Shown piece by piece: positions 5,766-8,703 of a stretch of DNA of 8,703 bases. Below the pieces are notes generated by a model, which saw only the letters and a program-made list of their open reading frames with translations, had not been told where the DNA came from and made no database searches. The DNA comes from Atopobiaceae bacterium (GTDB lineage: Bacteria; Actinomycetota; Coriobacteriia; Coriobacteriales; Atopobiaceae), in assembly GCA_017460265.1 (NCBI GenBank), contig JAFUBJ010000013.1, positions 1-8,703 of the forward strand, read 5' to 3'. Made by a program: the position numbers and the translations under genes. How positions within the stretch are numbered: the stretch's first letter is position 1; each line of letters opens with the position of its first letter.

Positions 5766-5807
5766 AAAAAGATGTCGCGCCGCAGGGCAGACCCCCTGCG
5801 GCGCGAC
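5766..5807 (-). terminator. Rho-independent terminator of the aldo/keto reductase gene
   Basis: A perfect 14-bp GC-rich stem (GTCGCGCCGCAGGG, 5774-5787, with its complement at 5794-5807) and a 6-nt loop start 23 nt after the reductase stop. On the minus strand ATC and then TTTTT (5766-5770) follow. This is the clearest intrinsic terminator in the window, and it separates the reductase from rpiR. Confidence 0.88.
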
Positions 5808-5830
5808 TGGCAAACCCTGGAAGGTCGCTC

Positions 5831-6760
5831 TTACGGCAGCTGGCGTCCCACGGCTTTGTAAAGGTCATACCACTCGGGACGCTCAAGCGTGAAGTCGCAT
5901 GCGCGGGCACTCTCGCGAATGCGCGAAGCCTTGGTGGTACCAATGACCGCCTGCATCTTTGCCGGATAGCGTAGGATCCAGGCAAGCGCAACCGCGCCAG
6001 GCGTCACACCGTACTTCTCTGCCAGCTCATCGAGCTTGACGTTAAGCTCCTCGTACTCTGGCGCACCCAGGAAGGTTCCCGCAAAGTAGCCATGCTGGAA
6101 GACCGACCACGCCTGGATGGCCATGTCCTTGCGCTCGCAGTACTCAAAGATGCCGCCATCGCGCATGACAGCGGGGTCGTTTTCCATGTTGACGTTGAGC
6201 ATTGCCTCAAACGCAGGAGCAAACGCCACGCTGAGCTGAATCTGGTTTGCCGCAAGCGGATACTTCGACGCGCGGGCGATGCGCCTCATTTGCATGGGGT
6301 TCTGGTTTGAGACGCCAAACTCGAGCACCTTGCCGGCATTGTGCAGCTCGTCAAAGGCCTCGGCAATCTCATCCGGCTCCATCAGCACATCGGGACGATG
6401 CAGCAAAAGCGACTCGACGTGGTCGGTCTTGAGGCGCTTCAGGCTCGCGTCCACCGCCTCGATGATGTAGTCCTTCGAGAAGTCAAAGTAGGAGCCGCCC
6501 TCGGTAAAGCGAATGGAGCACTTGGTCTGCAGGAAGACCTGATCGCGCAGGCCGGGGTTGGCGACAAACGCCTCGCCGAGCAGCTCCTCGCAGTGGCCTC
6601 CGCCATAGATGTCCGCGGTGTCCACCATGTTGATGCCCTCGTCAAGGCAGGTCTCAAGCAACTCGCCCACCTCGGCCGCCGACATCTGAGGAATGCGCAT
6701 CGTTCCCAGCACGACCTCGGAAACCTGCGCTTCGTTCACGCCAAACGGAATGTATCGCAT
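5831..6760 (-). CDS. Aldo/keto reductase, YdhF-like
   Basis: This 309-residue protein is an NADPH-dependent (alpha/beta)8-barrel oxidoreductase that reduces aldehydes or ketones, including sugar carbonyls, in the cytoplasm. The full catalytic tetrad is visible: Asp 47 and Tyr 52 in VDTADIYGGG, Lys 80 in QTKCSI and His 121 in LLLHRPD. FGVSNQNPMQM and the late MQAVIGTTKASRI (cofactor-binding end) are also typical. Overall it resembles the E. coli YdhF group. Length is normal. The start has GAGAGGAG 7 nt upstream. It has its own extended -10 promoter candidate and a strong terminator, so it is likely monocistronic. None of the TGTA/TACA sites lies in front of it, so a link to the neighbouring sugar locus is by position only. 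The substrate cannot be inferred. Confidence 0.93.
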   Translation of the reverse strand: MRYIPFGVNEAQVSEVVLGTMRIPQMSAAEVGELLETCLDEGINMVDTADIYGGGHCEELLGEAFVANPGLRDQVFLQTKCSIRFTEGGSYFDFSKDYIIEAVDASLKRLKTDHVESLLLHRPDVLMEPDEIAEAFDELHNAGKVLEFGVSNQNPMQMRRIARASKYPLAANQIQLSVAFAPAFEAMLNVNMENDPAVMRDGGIFEYCERKDMAIQAWSVFQHGYFAGTFLGAPEYEELNVKLDELAEKYGVTPGAVALAWILRYPAKMQAVIGTTKASRIRESARACDFTLERPEWYDLYKAVGRQLP

Positions 6761-6803
6761 CGCAACGCTCCTCTCTCTTACTGATAGAACAACCTAGGAC
6801 ATC

Positions 6804-6812
6804 ATTATGACA
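6804..6812 (-). promoter_or_regulatory. Extended -10 promoter candidate for the aldo/keto reductase
   Basis: The minus strand reads TGT-CATAAT: a 5-of-6 match to TATAAT with an upstream TGn, which can replace a weak -35. It gives a leader of about 37 nt with a good ribosome site. A short palindrome, GGGAT-GT-ATCCC (6830-6841), covers the -35 area. Confidence 0.45.
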
Positions 6813-6846
6813 GCTGCATTTGCATACTCGGGATGTATCCCACTAG

Positions 6847-6872
6847 CGGCATGGTATTTGCCTTCGTGCAAC
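6847..6872 (-). repeat. Intergenic repeat copy 1 (minus orientation)
   Basis: On the minus strand this 26-bp unit runs GTTGCACGAAGGCAAATACC and then ATGCCG. It matches copy 4 on the plus strand at 25 of 26 positions, making a long inverted repeat. Confidence 0.85.
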
Positions 6873-6896
6873 ACCATGGGCCATCTGGCACCGTGA

Positions 6897-6922
6897 CGGC
6901 AGATTATTCGTCTTTGTGCAAC
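6897..6922 (-). repeat. Intergenic repeat copy 2 (minus orientation, degenerate)
   Basis: It begins GTTGCACAAAG and ends TGCCG on the minus strand. It matches copy 3 at 21 of 26 positions, and its start is exactly 50 bp from that of copy 1. Confidence 0.75.
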
Positions 6923-6961
6923 GCCGTTTTGCCCTTTGGGTAAACAACGTCCCTCTTTCGC

Positions 6962-6989
6962 GTTGCACAAAGTCAAATACCGTGCCGAA
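6962..6989 (+). repeat. Intergenic repeat copy 3 (plus orientation)
   Basis: This 28-bp unit begins GTTGCACAAAGTCAAATACC and ends GTGCCGAA. It differs from copy 4 at two positions (26 of 28 identical). The sequence between copies 3 and 4 is unrelated to that between copies 1 and 2. Confidence 0.85.
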
Positions 6990-7011
6990 TTGTCCTCAAA
7001 TCAATCTCTCT

Positions 7012-7039
7012 GTTGCACGAAGGCAAATACCGTGCCGAA
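7012..7039 (+). repeat. Intergenic repeat copy 4 (plus orientation)
   Basis: This 28-bp unit begins GTTGCACGAAGGCAAATACC and ends GTGCCGAA. It starts exactly 50 bp after copy 3 and ends 26 bp from the GH13 stop codon. The 305-bp gap 6761-7065 holds this cluster plus the reductase promoter and no convincing gene. Confidence 0.85.
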
Positions 7040-7065
7040 AAAGACAGTGTCGCCCTATACAACCG

Positions 7066-8703
7066 CTACTCGTACAGGTACACGCGCGTCTCCCACGGCC
7101 GTAGAGGCAAGAAGCCATCGGGCCGCGTACCGGGGGCGTCATCGTAGTTGCCCAGCTTGAGCTCACCAAGGGACGGGTCATACCCCATCGGAGGTCTCAT
7201 CAGCGTCTCGTGGTCAGAGAAGTTGCAGATGACCAGCAGCTTCTGCCCTTCCATCTCGCGGGCGTACACATAGAGCTCGTTGCTTACCCGCTTGAACTCT
7301 TTGTACGACCCCTCGCGCACCACAGGAAGCTCCCTGCGCAACGAAATCGCCTTGCGATAGAAGTTGAGGACCGAATCCTCCTGAGCCTCCGCCGCAGCCA
7401 CATTGATTCCGTGGTAGTTGGGGTTGACCGCAAACCACGGCTCGACGCCTGCAGGACAGAAGCCCGCGTTTTCCTCGTCGGACCACTGGACGGGCGTGCG
7501 CGCATGGTCGCGTGCGGCACGGTTGATCAGCTGCATGACGTCAGGCTCCTTGGCGCCCGAAGCCATTCGGTTGCGGTACTGGTTGTGCGCCGAGATGTCC
7601 GGAACCTCGTCGATAGACGCAAAGTGCGTGTTGGTCATGCCGATCTCTTGCCCCTGGTACACAAAGGGCGTCCCCTTCTGGAAGAGGTAGCTCGCGGCCA
7701 GCAGCTTGGCGCTTTCCACACGATACGCCTCACTGCCATAACGGCTCACCACGCGAGGATGGTCGTGGTTTTCGATGTACAGGGCGTTCCATGCCTTGCC
7801 GTCAAGCTCCTTCTGCCACTTGCTAAACGCGCCCTTGAGCTTGCGCAGGCTGAACGGAAGAGGCACATAGTCGGTGAACAGGCAGTCCGCGCACATGTGC
7901 TCAAAGGTGAACATCATGTCGAGGGTCTGGTCGGGTCCCTCCGCAATAAACGGCAACGCCTTGTCGGGCGTGATCATGGGAGCCTCGCCCACGGTCATGC
8001 AGTCGTAGTGCGACAAGACGTTATCCCTAAACTGCTCGAGGTATTCGTGCACGTGGGGCCCGTTCTCGTAGAAGCGCAGGCCGCGTGCGCCGGGCACCAT
8101 GAAGCGGTCGTCGGGAAGACCCTCCACCTTGCTTGTGAAGGTGATGACGTCCTCGCGAAAGCCGTCCACGCCCATGTCCAGCCAGAAACGCATGATGTCT
8201 TCGACCTCGGCGCGAACAATGGGGTTGTCCATGTTGAGGTCGGGCTGTCCCTTGGCAAAGATGTGCAGGTACCACTGGCCAATCTCGGGAACATACTCCC
8301 AGGCGCGTCCCTCAAAGAGGCTGTCCCAGTTGTTGGGAGGCGTGGGATTGCCCTCCTTGTCATGACCGCCGTCGCGCCAGATGTAGTAGTCGTGATACGG
8401 GTTGTCCTTACTCGACTTGCTTGCCTGAAACCAGGGATGCTCGCTCGAGGTGTGGTTGACCACCAGGTCCATGATCACGCGCAGCCCGCGCTCGTGAGCG
8501 CCGTCCAGTACCTGCTTGAACACGTCAAGGTCGCCATATTCGGGGTTGATGGCCTTGTAGTCCGCAATGTCATAGCCATAGTCTGCCTGGGGAGAGACGT
8601 ACAGCGGGCTAAACCAGATGCCCGTCACGCCCAGGCAGGCAATGTAGTCAAGCTTTTCCAGCACGCCCCAAAGGTCACCGATGCCGTCTCCGTTGCCATC
8701 GGC
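7066..8703 (-). CDS. GH13 alpha-glucosidase (oligo-1,6-glucosidase/dextran glucosidase-like, GH13_31 type), 5' end outside window
   Basis: The frame is open from the right edge to TAG at 7066-7068 (545 residues seen). The first visible residues, DGNGDGIGDLWG, are the family's N-terminal calcium-binding loop, normally near residue 20, so about 20 residues are missing and the GTG at 8664 is not the real start. The conserved GH13 regions are DLVVNH (79-84), GFREDVI with nucleophile Asp 185 (181-187), VGEAP with acid/base Glu 240, and ENHDHPR with Asp 314. Val 186 after the nucleophile is the residue found in alpha-1,6-acting members, where alpha-1,4 enzymes usually have Thr or Ala. It probably hydrolyses isomaltose-type oligosaccharides in the cytoplasm. 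Sucrose isomerase or trehalose-6-phosphate hydrolase relatives are less likely alternatives. No clear terminator follows; a repeat cluster begins 26 bp downstream. Confidence 0.92.
   Translation of the reverse strand, partial: ADGNGDGIGDLWGVLEKLDYIACLGVTGIWFSPLYVSPQADYGYDIADYKAINPEYGDLDVFKQVLDGAHERGLRVIMDLVVNHTSSEHPWFQASKSSKDNPYHDYYIWRDGGHDKEGNPTPPNNWDSLFEGRAWEYVPEIGQWYLHIFAKGQPDLNMDNPIVRAEVEDIMRFWLDMGVDGFREDVITFTSKVEGLPDDRFMVPGARGLRFYENGPHVHEYLEQFRDNVLSHYDCMTVGEAPMITPDKALPFIAEGPDQTLDMMFTFEHMCADCLFTDYVPLPFSLRKLKGAFSKWQKELDGKAWNALYIENHDHPRVVSRYGSEAYRVESAKLLAASYLFQKGTPFVYQGQEIGMTNTHFASIDEVPDISAHNQYRNRMASGAKEPDVMQLINRAARDHARTPVQWSDEENAGFCPAGVEPWFAVNPNYHGINVAAAEAQEDSVLNFYRKAISLRRELPVVREGSYKEFKRVSNELYVYAREMEGQKLLVICNFSDHETLMRPPMGYDPSLGELKLGNYDDAPGTRPDGFLPLRPWETRVYLYE

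Noticed and set aside
6847..7039. Possible CRISPR array from regularly spaced 26-28 bp repeats
   Set aside because: There are only two repeats per orientation, the orientation is inverted in the middle, one copy is degenerate, spacers are 22-24 bp (short), and no cas gene is nearby.
6794..7181. Short open frames of 60-74 codons in and around the 6761-7065 gap
   Set aside because: They run through the repeat cluster or overlap the GH13 3' end, have no good ribosome site, and their products are not recognisable.
7066..8664. GTG at 8664 as the true GH13 start
   Set aside because: The frame stays open to the window edge and encodes the conserved calcium loop DGNGDGIGD upstream of this codon, so the gene begins outside the window.

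Overview
The window (8,703 bp, GC-rich with strong G/C wobble preference inside genes) looks like a chromosomal carbohydrate-use region of a Gram-positive, high-GC gut-type bacterium. A lipoprotein substrate-binding protein, a MurR/RpiR regulator and many small sugar-use units are typical of Coriobacteriia (Olsenella/Collinsella/Atopobium-like), but that placement is inference from style, not from a marker gene. No rRNA, tRNA, CRISPR array, transposase or phage gene is visible.

Layout from left to right. Positions 1-3552 form one minus-strand operon, read right to left: an MRJP/Yellow-type beta-propeller protein (3552-2383), a sugar-binding lipoprotein (2311-974), then a two-domain sugar ABC ATPase (858 to beyond the left edge). 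The permease is presumably just outside the window. A 223-bp divergent control region (3553-3775) separates this operon from a plus-strand PfkB sugar kinase resembling 2-keto-3-deoxygluconate kinase (3776-4726). The kinase converges on a minus-strand RpiR/MurR-type regulator (5603-4809), with two hairpins in the 82-bp gap. Further right are a minus-strand YdhF-like aldo/keto reductase (6760-5831) with its own strong terminator, a 305-bp gap containing a nested inverted-repeat cluster, and a GH13 alpha-glucosidase (8703-7066) whose first ~20 codons lie beyond the right edge.

How the genes may work together. The same imperfect palindrome, TGTA(A/G)-N6/7-(C/T)TACA or close variants, occurs four times: beside the MRJP-operon start, in the middle of the divergent region, before the kinase, and in the rpiR promoter. 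This suggests that the RpiR protein controls itself, the importer operon and the kinase as one regulon. The simplest model is import of a sugar or sugar-acid derivative, an intracellular lactonase-like or isomerase-like step by the MRJP protein, then phosphorylation by the kinase. The substrate is not known. The aldo/keto reductase and GH13 enzyme lack this operator and are probably separate units.

The two most unusual things are a cytoplasmic bacterial member of the royal-jelly/Yellow family placed first in a sugar-import operon, and the four-copy repeat cluster at 6847-7039, where both same-orientation pairs have exactly 50-bp periodicity and the outer and inner copies match as nested inverted pairs.
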